A stretch of DNA of 64,000 bases from Sandaracinus sp. (GTDB taxonomy: Bacteria > Myxococcota_A > Polyangia > Polyangiales > Houyiibacteriaceae), in assembly GCA_020633125.1 (NCBI GenBank), contig JACKEH010000005.1:62001-126000 (forward strand), written 5' to 3'. Positions 17,207 to 24,270 of this stretch are shown here, piece after piece (the stretch's first letter is position 1; each line of letters opens with the position of its first letter). The notes beneath the pieces are model-generated. The model searched no databases, was not told the origin of the DNA, and worked only from the letters and a program-made list of their open reading frames with translations. The translations under genes were made by a program, and so were the position numbers.

Positions 17207-17887
17207 TCAATGCCGGCCGCGGGGGTGGCAATCGAGGCAGAAGTTCGGGGGGGCGTCGCCCGCGGGATAGTCGCGGACCTCGTCGTGCTTGCGGTCCATC
17301 CTACTGCGTGTGTGCTCGCCCGTGTGGCATCCGATGCAGTCGGTGTTCATGCCGCCCGTCGAGGGCCCCAGCGCGATGTCGTGGCAGTCGAAACACGTGA
17401 ACCGGGAGTGCGCGCCAGAGCGAATCGGAAAGGCAGATTCGGGGTGCGTCGCGCCCAGCGCGGGCGACCAACCGTCGGTGGTGTGGCAGTCCATGCAGGT
17501 CAGCGGGAAGGTGCCGTGGCCCGGGTAGGGGCTCGCGTCGTAGTCGTCTCGGTGGCAGTCGACGCACTCGGAGGGAAGTCCCGCATAGACCGGCTCGGGC
17601 GGCACGTGGCACCCGGCGCACGCAACGGACGCGTGGGCGCCGACCAGCGGCCACTCGTGCACGAGCGTCGAAGGCACCCAGGCGTCGACGAGGTGGCAGG
17701 TTTGGCAGACCGGCGGGTACAGGCCTTCGTGCACGGGGGAGGTCGTCGCCTCGTACTCGGGCAGATGGCAGACCGCGCATTGGTCGGACGTGTGGACCTC
17801 GACGCGATCGCTTCGCGTGAGCTGGCACGCGGGAAGCGAGGTCGTCAGCGCGACGAGCACCACGAGCCGAACACCACACCGACCCAT
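17207..17887 (-). CDS. Octaheme c-type cytochrome lipoprotein
   Basis: A 226-residue protein, first gene of the multiheme operon, starting at the ATG at 17887. The signal ends in SLPAC, a good lipobox. Eight CxxCH motifs follow: CAVCH, CQTCH, CAGCH, CVDCH, CMDCH, CFDCH, CIGCH and CLDCH. Spacer His residues (for example EGLYPP..., PGHGTFP, SGAHSRF) may supply the distal ligands. The protein resembles the modules of the 23-heme and 10-heme products, suggesting the three arose by module duplication. The promoter should lie between 17888 and the end of selO at 17970, since selO is on the same strand just upstream; read-through from selO is possible. Confidence 0.9.
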   Translation of the reverse strand: MGRCGVRLVVLVALTTSLPACQLTRSDRVEVHTSDQCAVCHLPEYEATTSPVHEGLYPPVCQTCHLVDAWVPSTLVHEWPLVGAHASVACAGCHVPPEPVYAGLPSECVDCHRDDYDASPYPGHGTFPLTCMDCHTTDGWSPALGATHPESAFPIRSGAHSRFTCFDCHDIALGPSTGGMNTDCIGCHTGEHTRSRMDRKHDEVRDYPAGDAPPNFCLDCHPRGRH

Positions 17888-17969
17888 GGCGCGAAGGATA
17901 GCGCGGTCGCGTCCCGACGTGCGCGTCGTTCCGCGTTCCGAGTTCGCAGCGACCTCGCGGGTGGCGCGC

Positions 17970-19415
17970 TCAGGTCCCGCAGAAGGTCCGGTACTGCCAC
18001 TGATCGTCGCCCGGCGGCGTGGCCAGGTCGGCGTCTTGCGGTTGGTCCTCGAAGGGGGTGGCGAGCACACGGTGCAGGCGTTCGAAGGGGCCGAGATCGC
18101 CTGCGGTCGCCGCGGCGATCATCTCTTCGATGCGGTGGTTGCGAGGAATGAACGCAGGGTTCACGGCGAGCATGCGAGCTCGCGCGTCGGCTTCGGTGGT
18201 GCCTTCGGCCTCGCGGCGCGCCTCCCAACGTTTCGTCCAAGCCGCGAACGCCTCGACGTCGAGGAGCTGATCGGCGGCGTCGCCGTGCGCGAGGCGGCGG
18301 AAGAAGACGGTGTAGTCCGTGTGCTCCTTCGCGAGCAGCCCGAGCAGATCACGCGCGAGCTCGAGGTCTTCGTCGCGGGCCTCGCGTAGACCGAGCTTCG
18401 CGCGCAGCTCGGCGGCGTAGGCCTGCTCGAAGATCGCGGGGAAGCCCTCGAGGCGCTCGGTGAGCGTGGCGACGGTCTTCGTCTCGTCGTCGCCGACGAG
18501 CTCGATCACGGTCTCGGCCAGCCGCGTGAGGTTCCAGAGCGCGATGCGCGGCTGGTGGGCGAAGGCGTAGCGGCCGTTCTGATCGATCGACGAGAAGACC
18601 CGCGCCGGCTCGTAGGCGTCGAGGAACGCGGCCGGTCCGTAGTCGAGCGTCTCGCCGGCGATCGACGTGTTGTCGGTGTTCATCACGCCGTGCACGAAAC
18701 CGAGGGCGAGCCACTTCGCGACGAGCTTCGCCTGCGCCTTCATCACCGCGTCGATCAGTGCGAGCGCGTCGCCTTCGCGTCGGTCGGCGTCCGGGTAGTG
18801 GCGCTCGAGCGCGTGGGCGACGAGAAGCGAAAGCGCGTCGAGGTCGCGTCGTGCGGCGAAGAATTGGAAGGTGCCGACGCGCAGATGGCTGGACGCGACG
18901 CGGGTCAGCACCGCTCCGGGAAGCACCGTGTCGCGGTAGACGGGCTCGCCGGTGAGCACCGCGGCGAGGGCACGCGTCGTCGGCACGCCGAGCGCGTGCA
19001 TGGCCTCGCTGAGCACGTACTCGCGGAGCACGGGACCGAGCGCGGCGCGTCCGTCGCCACCTCGAGAGAAAGGCGTCGGGCCGCTGCCTTTGAGCTGTAC
19101 GTCGCGCCGACGTCCGTGACGATCGACGAGGTCGCCCAGCAAGATCGCGCGTCCGTCGCCGAGCTGTGGGACGAAGCTGCCGAACTGGTGGCCGGCGTAG
19201 GCGAGCGCCATCGGGTCGGCGTCGTCGGGGACGGCGTTGCCGGCGAGAATCGCGAGACCTTCCGGGCTCGCGAGGGCGGCGGCGTCGAGGCCGAGCTCTT
19301 CGGCGAGCGCCACGTTGATCGCGAGGGCTGCGGGCTCGCGGACCTCGCTCGGTCTCACACGCGCGTAGAAGCGGCCGGGGAACGAGGCGTAGCGGTTGTC
19401 GAAGCCGAAGCGCAT
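17970..19415 (-). CDS. selO: Protein adenylyltransferase SelO (YdiU/UPF0061)
   Basis: A 481-residue pseudokinase-fold enzyme that transfers AMP from ATP to Ser, Thr or Tyr of target proteins and is linked to redox stress. The family hallmarks are present: N-terminal FDNRYASFPGRFYARV, YAGHQFGSFVPQLGDGRAILLG, QLKGSGPTPFSRGGDGRA, the LGVPTTRAL block and FVHGVMNTDNTSIAGETLDYGP with the D-N metal site. The C-terminus ends Phe-Cys-Gly-Thr. That position is selenocysteine in some eukaryotic members but here is an ordinary TGC Cys codon. Length is typical. It lies 82 nt upstream of the multiheme operon on the same strand. Confidence 0.97.
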   Translation of the reverse strand: MRFGFDNRYASFPGRFYARVRPSEVREPAALAINVALAEELGLDAAALASPEGLAILAGNAVPDDADPMALAYAGHQFGSFVPQLGDGRAILLGDLVDRHGRRRDVQLKGSGPTPFSRGGDGRAALGPVLREYVLSEAMHALGVPTTRALAAVLTGEPVYRDTVLPGAVLTRVASSHLRVGTFQFFAARRDLDALSLLVAHALERHYPDADRREGDALALIDAVMKAQAKLVAKWLALGFVHGVMNTDNTSIAGETLDYGPAAFLDAYEPARVFSSIDQNGRYAFAHQPRIALWNLTRLAETVIELVGDDETKTVATLTERLEGFPAIFEQAYAAELRAKLGLREARDEDLELARDLLGLLAKEHTDYTVFFRRLAHGDAADQLLDVEAFAAWTKRWEARREAEGTTEADARARMLAVNPAFIPRNHRIEEMIAAATAGDLGPFERLHRVLATPFEDQPQDADLATPPGDDQWQYRTFCGT

Positions 19416-19480
19416 CGGGCCTTTGTCGGGCCGAAGGGGCTGCGCATCAAGCCGATTGCTTCTCTTTCCGCGTCTTCGGC

Positions 19481-19930
19481 ATGCTCGGCGCCATGCAAGC
19501 GCGCCCCGAGATGCGTCGTTTGGTGTCGCACCTCTACCTCCAGCGGTATCCGGCGGAGGTCTCGGACGTGGCCTTGGCGGAGTTCCTCGCCGAGGTCGTG
19601 CGCGCCGGTCCGACGCTCGACTCGCCGCACTCGTGGGTGCTGGATTTCCGCGAAGTGAAGTCGACGACGGCGGTCCAGCGCAAGATGTTCGCGGACTTCC
19701 AGCTCCAGACCGAGCCGCTCGACCGACGCCACAACGCAGGCTCCGCCCTCGTGATGACGAGCGGGTTGGTGCGGGGCTTCGTGACCGCGGTGTTCTGGTT
19801 GAAGCCGCCGGTCTACCCGACGCAGACGGTCGCCTCGCTCGACGAGGGCGTGCGCTGGGCCGCCACCCAGCTCGCGGCGCGTGGCGTCTCGATCGACGTG
19901 GAACGGGCGCAGACGCTGGTCGGCGCCTGA
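19481..19930 (+). CDS. STAS-like small protein, function unknown
   Basis: A 149-residue soluble protein (ATG at 19481; a second ATG at 19493 is possible). The predicted layout is alternating strands and helices: HSWVLDFREVKSTTAVQRKMFADFQL, then SALVMTSGLVRGFVTAVFWL, then a C-terminal helix with SLDEGVRWAATQLAARG. This resembles small SpoIIAA/STAS-like proteins common in Myxococcota. The protein at 42136-42579 has the same arrangement and similar spacing, so the two may be distant paralogues. No catalytic motif is seen. It is divergent from selO. Confidence 0.65.
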   Translation: MLGAMQARPEMRRLVSHLYLQRYPAEVSDVALAEFLAEVVRAGPTLDSPHSWVLDFREVKSTTAVQRKMFADFQLQTEPLDRRHNAGSALVMTSGLVRGFVTAVFWLKPPVYPTQTVASLDEGVRWAATQLAARGVSIDVERAQTLVGA

Positions 19931-20008
19931 TCTGGCATCGTGAGCGATCGGGTGCGGGCGAAGGAAGCTCTGCGTCGGTCCGCCCGTAGAGCGAGGCGCC
20001 GAGGTCCT

Positions 20009-22321
20009 ATGTCGATGTCTCTTCGCCTTCTCGCCCTGATTTCATTGGTTCTCGTCGCGTGTGGCGACGACGACGGTCCGCCGGGTACCGGGGAGCCGTG
20101 CTCGCTCGACGAGCATTGCCTCGACGCCCACGAGTGCACCGTGGACTCCTGCGGCGTCGATGGGTTCTGCCGTCACGCCCCCGTCGACGCGATCTGCGGC
20201 GAGGGGGTGTGTGCGCCCGACCGCGGCTGCGTCACGGATCTCGACGGGGGCTTCGACGACGCCGGCGTGCGTGACGGGGGCGGTTCGGACGACGACGGGG
20301 GTACGACGGAACGCGACGGGAGCGTCGGCCTCGACGGGAGTGTCGGCCTCGACGGGAGCGTCGACGGCGGCGCGGACGGAGGTAGCGCGACGTGCTCCGA
20401 CGGGGCGCGGCGTTGCGACGGAAGCGCGGTCCAGGTCTGCACGGGCGGCACGTTCGAGCTCGACGAGATGTGCGCGCTCGATTGCCGCGCCGGCGCATGC
20501 GTGACCGAAGTGACGTGTACGCCGAGCGCGTACCGATGCAACGGGCGTGGCGTCGAGGTCTGCAACACCTCCGGCACCGCGTGGCTCTTCGTGCAGACCT
20601 GCGCGAGCGAATGCGACGCAGGGCTCTGCGTGGGCGCCTGCGAGCCCGGCGAGCAGCGCTGCAACGGAACGCGCGTCGAGCGTTGCTCAGCCGAGGGCAC
20701 GGCGTGGAGCACGGTGGAGACCTGCTCGACCTTCTGCGCCTACGGCACCTGCGCGCTCGACGGGCTCGACGTCGCGGCCGACACCGCGCTCGACGGAGAC
20801 GTGTGGGTCGACGGGGACGTGCTGGTGCGCAGCGGCGCCACCCTCCGCAGCCCGGGCGGTGATCTCACGTTGCGGGCCCGAACCATCACGGTCGAGGCCG
20901 GCGGCTCCATCGCGGTCGCGGCGACGGGGCAAGGCACCGAAGGCGCCGGCCAGCAGGGGAGCTTCTGCACGCGCGGGTTCAACGGCGGCACCGGCGGCGG
21001 CTACGGCACCGCGGGTACGCGTGGGCCTATTGGTGGCTCCGGATCTCCCTGCTCGAGCGGCGGCGCTGCATTCGGCTCGTCGAGCGATTCGGAGGTCGCG
21101 CGTGGTGGTCCCGGCGGCGACGTGAGCGGCAGCGCGACACCGCGCTCGCCGGGGGGAGGTCGGCTGCGGTTGATCGCGTCGACGCGCGTCACGGTCGCGG
21201 GCCAGATCACGGCGAATGGGGTCATCGGTGTGCGCGCCGAAGGCAGCAGCGGATTGTCGACCGGCGGCGGCGCGGGCGGCGGCGTGCTCGTCGCGGCAAA
21301 CGAGGTCGTCGTCAGCGGCTCCATCAGCGCGGCGGGTGCGGGCACGTCGGGGGGGACGTGGGGCGGCGTCGGTGGCAACGGTCGCATCAAGATTCTCACC
21401 GGCACCACGCGCACGATCACCGGCACGCTCTCGGGCGTCGTCACGCAGGGCCTCTTGCCGCCGCTCGAGCCGCGCTCGACCACGCATCCGTCGACGACGC
21501 TCTACTACAACGACGACTTCGCGAGCGTTTCCGTGAGCTGGGAGCAGGCGTTCCCGTCGCGCCAGGGGTACTACTGGCTCGTCGATCGCACGGGTTACCG
21601 CGTGCCGACGCCGGCGCTCGGGACCTTCGTCGACGCCGAGGCGATCAGCTTCTCGCGCGACGCGCTGACGGCGGGGGACAACTACTTCCACGTCGCGCCG
21701 GTGAACGCCTCGAGCGAGGTCGGCACCGTCGAGACGCGGATGCGCGTGCGCCTGAACACCACGCCGCCGCCCGTGAGCTCGTCGAGCCATCCGAGCGAGA
21801 CCGCGTGGTCGGCCAACCGCGACGCGTTCTTCGCGTGGACCTTGCCGAACGGCGCCGAGAACTACGTCGGCGTGCACTACGTGCTCGACCGCTACGGCGA
21901 CACCGTGCCGACCACGGCCGACACCTTCTTGCCGGTGTCGCAGACGACCTTGCTTCGCAGCGGGCTCGCGGACGGTGTGTGGGTGCTTCACGTCGTCGCC
22001 GAAGACACGAGGGGCTATCTCACGCGGGCGGCGGGACACCGCCAGGTGCGCATCGGCACCGACCCCGGGGTCGGCGGGCTCGTGGGGCAGGTCGTGGACG
22101 CGGCCGGCTCGGCCCCGATCGCCAACGCACGGGTTCGCGTCAACCGCGGCATCGTGCCGAACCAGACCACGAACGGCACCGGCAACTACAACTTCATGAA
22201 CGTGCCGGCGGGTACGTGGGAGATCGACGTCTCCGCGGACGGTTACGCGTCGATGACACGCTCGGTGACGATCGGTGCCGGCATGAGCGTGCCGCTGAAC
22301 GTCTCGCTCACGCGGCTCTGA
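20009..22321 (+). CDS. Large modular lipoprotein with Cys repeats and carboxypeptidase-regulatory-like domain
   Basis: A 770-residue protein starting at ATG 20009 (a weak GAGG lies upstream). A lipoprotein signal ends in LVLVACG. The next part is Cys-rich (CSLDEHCLDAHECTVDSC...), followed by an Asp/Gly/Ser linker that repeats GSVGLD. About three copies of a Cys-x-RRCDG/RCNG...V-x-VC module come next (~residues 130-255). A Gly-rich beta region (~260-480) is followed by two fibronectin-III-like stretches (~490-680). The last ~80 residues are a carboxypeptidase-regulatory-like domain (GGLVGQVVDAAGSAPIANA...GNYNFMNVPAGTW). It is a surface or outer-membrane lipoprotein with adhesive-type modules. 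No catalytic site is seen. Confidence 0.8.
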   Translation: MSMSLRLLALISLVLVACGDDDGPPGTGEPCSLDEHCLDAHECTVDSCGVDGFCRHAPVDAICGEGVCAPDRGCVTDLDGGFDDAGVRDGGGSDDDGGTTERDGSVGLDGSVGLDGSVDGGADGGSATCSDGARRCDGSAVQVCTGGTFELDEMCALDCRAGACVTEVTCTPSAYRCNGRGVEVCNTSGTAWLFVQTCASECDAGLCVGACEPGEQRCNGTRVERCSAEGTAWSTVETCSTFCAYGTCALDGLDVAADTALDGDVWVDGDVLVRSGATLRSPGGDLTLRARTITVEAGGSIAVAATGQGTEGAGQQGSFCTRGFNGGTGGGYGTAGTRGPIGGSGSPCSSGGAAFGSSSDSEVARGGPGGDVSGSATPRSPGGGRLRLIASTRVTVAGQITANGVIGVRAEGSSGLSTGGGAGGGVLVAANEVVVSGSISAAGAGTSGGTWGGVGGNGRIKILTGTTRTITGTLSGVVTQGLLPPLEPRSTTHPSTTLYYNDDFASVSVSWEQAFPSRQGYYWLVDRTGYRVPTPALGTFVDAEAISFSRDALTAGDNYFHVAPVNASSEVGTVETRMRVRLNTTPPPVSSSSHPSETAWSANRDAFFAWTLPNGAENYVGVHYVLDRYGDTVPTTADTFLPVSQTTLLRSGLADGVWVLHVVAEDTRGYLTRAAGHRQVRIGTDPGVGGLVGQVVDAAGSAPIANARVRVNRGIVPNQTTNGTGNYNFMNVPAGTWEIDVSADGYASMTRSVTIGAGMSVPLNVSLTRL

Positions 22322-22334
22322 GCGTACGAAGACG

Positions 22335-22964
22335 TCAGCTCACCTTCGCGAGGAAGCCGTCGATCCCCGGATCGGCGGCTTCGAGCTGTCCGCCATCCAA
22401 CGTCACGTGCGCGAGCGCGGCGTAGCGCGCGTCGCGCCACGCCAGCAGCTCGGCGTAGCAACGGGGGAGCGCGTCCTCGGGCGTCTCGTCGGCGCGCGCA
22501 CGAAACGCGTCCCCCCAGACCACGGGTTTCGGTTCTTCGAGGTAGCGCTTCAGCATCGCGTCACGGCGCGCGTCCGGCGTGCGCAGGTAGACGACGCGAC
22601 CCAGCTCCCGCAGTTGCTCCAGCAACTTGGGTGCGAGGTAGATGACGCTACCGGTCGTGTCGACGACGTGGCGCTCGCCTGGCGCACGCGCGCGTGCGGC
22701 CTCGAGCGCCTCTTCGGTGACCGTGCCTTCGAGCGCGAGGTAGCGCGCTTCACGCGTCGCGTAGTCTTCGCTCCAAGGCATGCCCATCCAACGCCCGAGC
22801 GCATGCACCGGCGCCTCGCCTTCGGCCACGTCGACGATCGAACCGAGCTGCTCCCCGATCGCGCCGTCGCAGTCGTGGTGCACGTAACCGCGCGTCGCGA
22901 GGCGCTCCGACCAGAAGCTCTTTCCGACGCCGGACATGCCGACGAGGACGAGGACGTCGTTCAT
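22335..22964 (-). CDS. Shikimate-kinase-like P-loop protein
   Basis: A 209-residue cytoplasmic protein with a Walker A motif GMSGVGKS at residues ~9-16 and an acidic pair after strand 2 ([12 protein letters not shown]), as in shikimate and related small-molecule kinases. The middle has a helical lid with several Arg ([25 protein letters not shown]). Residues [19 protein letters not shown] resemble the Arg-rich lid of the family. True AroK sequences are shorter and carry GGG and RPL motifs not seen here, so the substrate is uncertain. It converges with the large lipoprotein gene. Confidence 0.75.
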   Translation of the reverse strand: MNDVLVLVGMSGVGKSFWSERLATRGYVHHDCDGAIGEQLGSIVDVAEGEAPVHALGRWMGMPWSEDYATREARYLALEGTVTEEALEAARARAPGERHVVDTTGSVIYLAPKLLEQLRELGRVVYLRTPDARRDAMLKRYLEEPKPVVWGDAFRARADETPEDALPRCYAELLAWRDARYAALAHVTLDGGQLEAADPGIDGFLAKVS

Positions 22965-23012
22965 GGGCGGGAGCGTGCGGCACGAGGGGCGAGGGTGCAC
23001 GTGGGGATGTCG

Positions 23013-23233
23013 TCGGAGTCGGAGTCGGAGTCGGAGTCGGAGTCGGAGTCGGAGTCGGAGTCGGAGTCGGAGTCGGAGTCGGAGTCGGAGACGGGGACGG
23101 GGACGGGGACGGGGACGGAGACGGAGACGGGGACGGAGACGGAGACGGGGACGGAGACGGAGACGGAGACGGAGACGGAGACGGAGACGGAGACGGAGAC
23201 GGAGACGGAGACGGAGACGGAGACGGAGACGGA
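23013..23233. repeat. Hexanucleotide tandem array, TCGGAG then ACGGGG/ACGGAG
   Basis: Thirteen perfect copies of TCGGAG (23013-23090) pass directly into about 24 hexamers alternating between ACGGGG and ACGGAG up to ~23233. Hexamers keep any reading frame open, giving spurious Ser-Asp, Glu-Thr or Ser-Val frames on both strands. The array lies between the kinase gene start and the first four-helix cassette. The TCGGAG unit recurs at 35418 and 36195, beside the other cassettes. Confidence 0.95.
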
Positions 23234-23360
23234 ACCTCGCGCTTCGCGCTCGTTCGGACGCCTCGCGCTTCGCGCTCGGGTTCGTCTTCCGCAGTGGCAG
23301 CCCTGCTTCGTCGAGTTGGAGAAGTGGGGGTGCTGGCATCCAAGGGGCTGCTTTGGGGGC

Positions 23361-23511
23361 GGGCTTTCCAGGCCGGGATGGGCTGGCTCATGCGCTCTGG
23401 TGCGAGACAGTCGCGCCAGCCTTCGCGGGTGACGTTCGACCGCGTGCCGGCTGTCACGCCTCTCTCGCTTGGGAGGCTGCATGAGCCAGCCCATCCCGAC
23501 CTTCCAAGCCC
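23361..23511 (+). promoter_or_regulatory. Leader/CDS inverted repeat of four-helix gene, copy 1
   Basis: The leader arm 23361-23393 is complementary to 23479-23511, which spans the start codon and first ~10 codons. The inner 20 bp (23374-23393 with 23479-23498) are perfect, followed by one mismatch, three pairs, a three-base mismatch and six more pairs, so 29 of 33 positions match. The 85-nt interior contains a second stem, GCGAGA with TCTCGC, plus GCCAGCC with GGCTGTC, and the GGGAGG ribosome site. If formed in mRNA it would hide the start codon. Confidence 0.8.
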
Positions 23512-23825
23512 TCGACCTCTCGTACGACCTCATCGCCGCGTTGCCGGACGTCATCCGCGCCGTCTCGCGGCGCGACCGTTCGCTCGCGGACCAGCTGCGA
23601 CGTGCTGCTCAGTCAGTCGCGCTCAACCTCGCCGAATCCACCGGGCACGAAGCCGGGAATCGCCGACAGCGCATTCAGTCCGCGTTCGGCTCCGCGCAGG
23701 AGACCAAGACGGCGCTGCGAATCGCGCGGGGCTGGCGGTACATCGACGCGGCCGACGCGGAGCGCGCGTACGTCCTCGCCGACCGAATCGCTGGCGCCTG
23801 CTGGCGGCTCCTTCACAAGCGGTGA
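23481..23825 (+). CDS. Four-helix-bundle protein (23S rRNA IVS/S23 family), copy 1
   Basis: A 114-residue protein with ATG at 23481 and a good GGGAGG ribosome site 4 nt before it. The family signature is clear: [19 protein letters not shown] at residues ~38-57, then [21 protein letters not shown] and a final helix ending RLLHKR. Members form a pentameric or similar four-helix bundle and were first found inside 23S rRNA intervening sequences; the Avd protein of diversity-generating retroelements is a relative. Here no rRNA, reverse transcriptase or variable repeat is near. It is 60-70% like copies at 35789 and 36554 by eye. The first codons are part of an inverted repeat with the leader. Confidence 0.9.
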   Translation: MSQPIPTFQALDLSYDLIAALPDVIRAVSRRDRSLADQLRRAAQSVALNLAESTGHEAGNRRQRIQSAFGSAQETKTALRIARGWRYIDAADAERAYVLADRIAGACWRLLHKR

Positions 23826-23920
23826 CGGCCCCGCCGGCGGAGCCGGCGCCGCCTCGCGCGGCGTCGGCTTCGGCTGCGCCTCGGCCGTCGCGCGAAGCGC
23901 ACTGCCCGAAGCTGTGACTC

Positions 23921-24266
23921 CGAGGCGCGAAGCGCGTCGTTGCAGCGCGAAGCGCGTCGTTGCAGCGCGAAGCGCGTCGTTGCAGCGCGAAGCGCGTCGT
24001 TGAAGCGCGAAGCGCGTCTCTGCAGCGCGAAGCGCGTCTCTGCAGCGCGAAGCGCGTCTCCGCAGCGCGAAGCGCGTCTCCGCAGCGCGAAGCGCGTCTC
24101 TGCAGCGCGAAGCGCGTCACTGCAGCGCGAAGCGCGTCGTTGAAGCGCGAAGCGCGTCGTTGCAGCGCGAAGCGCGTCGTTGAAGCGCGAAGCGCGTCGT
24201 TGCAGCGCGAAGCGCGTCGTTGAAGCGCGAAGCGCGTCGTTGCAGCGCGAAGCGCGAAGCGCAGCG
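23921..24266. repeat. 20-bp tandem array with GCGCGAAGCGC core, 3' of copy 1
   Basis: About 17 head-to-tail units of 20 bp, GCGCGAAGCGCGTC plus six variable bases (GTTGCA, GTTGAA, TCTGCA, TCCGCA). The core GCGCGAAGCGC is nearly palindromic, so each unit can form a short hairpin. There are no spacers of constant length with unique sequence, so it is not CRISPR. It ends directly at the stop codon of the histidine-kinase gene (24271) and may act as its 3' region. Confidence 0.95.
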
Positions 24267-24270
24267 GTGC

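Larger units (their letters stand above)
23303..23900 (+). repeat. Dispersed ~600-bp unit carrying four-helix gene, copy 1
   Basis: This stretch is strongly similar to the reverse strand of 36478-37077, from about 60 nt upstream of the leader arm (GAGAAGTGGGGGTGCTGGC is shared) through the gene and into the GC-rich 3' flank (CGCCGCCTCGCGCGGCG shared). Copy 2 near 35640-36130 shares only the leader and gene. No transposase and no obvious terminal repeat at the unit's outer ends were seen. Confidence 0.7.

Noticed and set aside
17970..17990. Selenocysteine in SelO
   Set aside because: The C-terminal position is TGC (Cys) followed by a normal stop, so no UGA recoding is needed.
23013..23233. 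Coding frames of Ser-Asp, Ser-Val, Thr-Glu or Arg repeats
   Set aside because: A hexamer array leaves all frames open on both strands; there is no ribosome site, no domain and no conserved start, so these are artefacts of the repeat.
23303..23900. 23S rRNA intervening sequence
   Set aside because: No rRNA sequence flanks the gene; all three copies lie between protein-coding genes.
23921..24266. CRISPR array
   Set aside because: Units are contiguous 20-bp copies with only 6 slightly variable bases; there are no unique spacers of constant length and no cas genes in the window. The same applies to 37097-37512.
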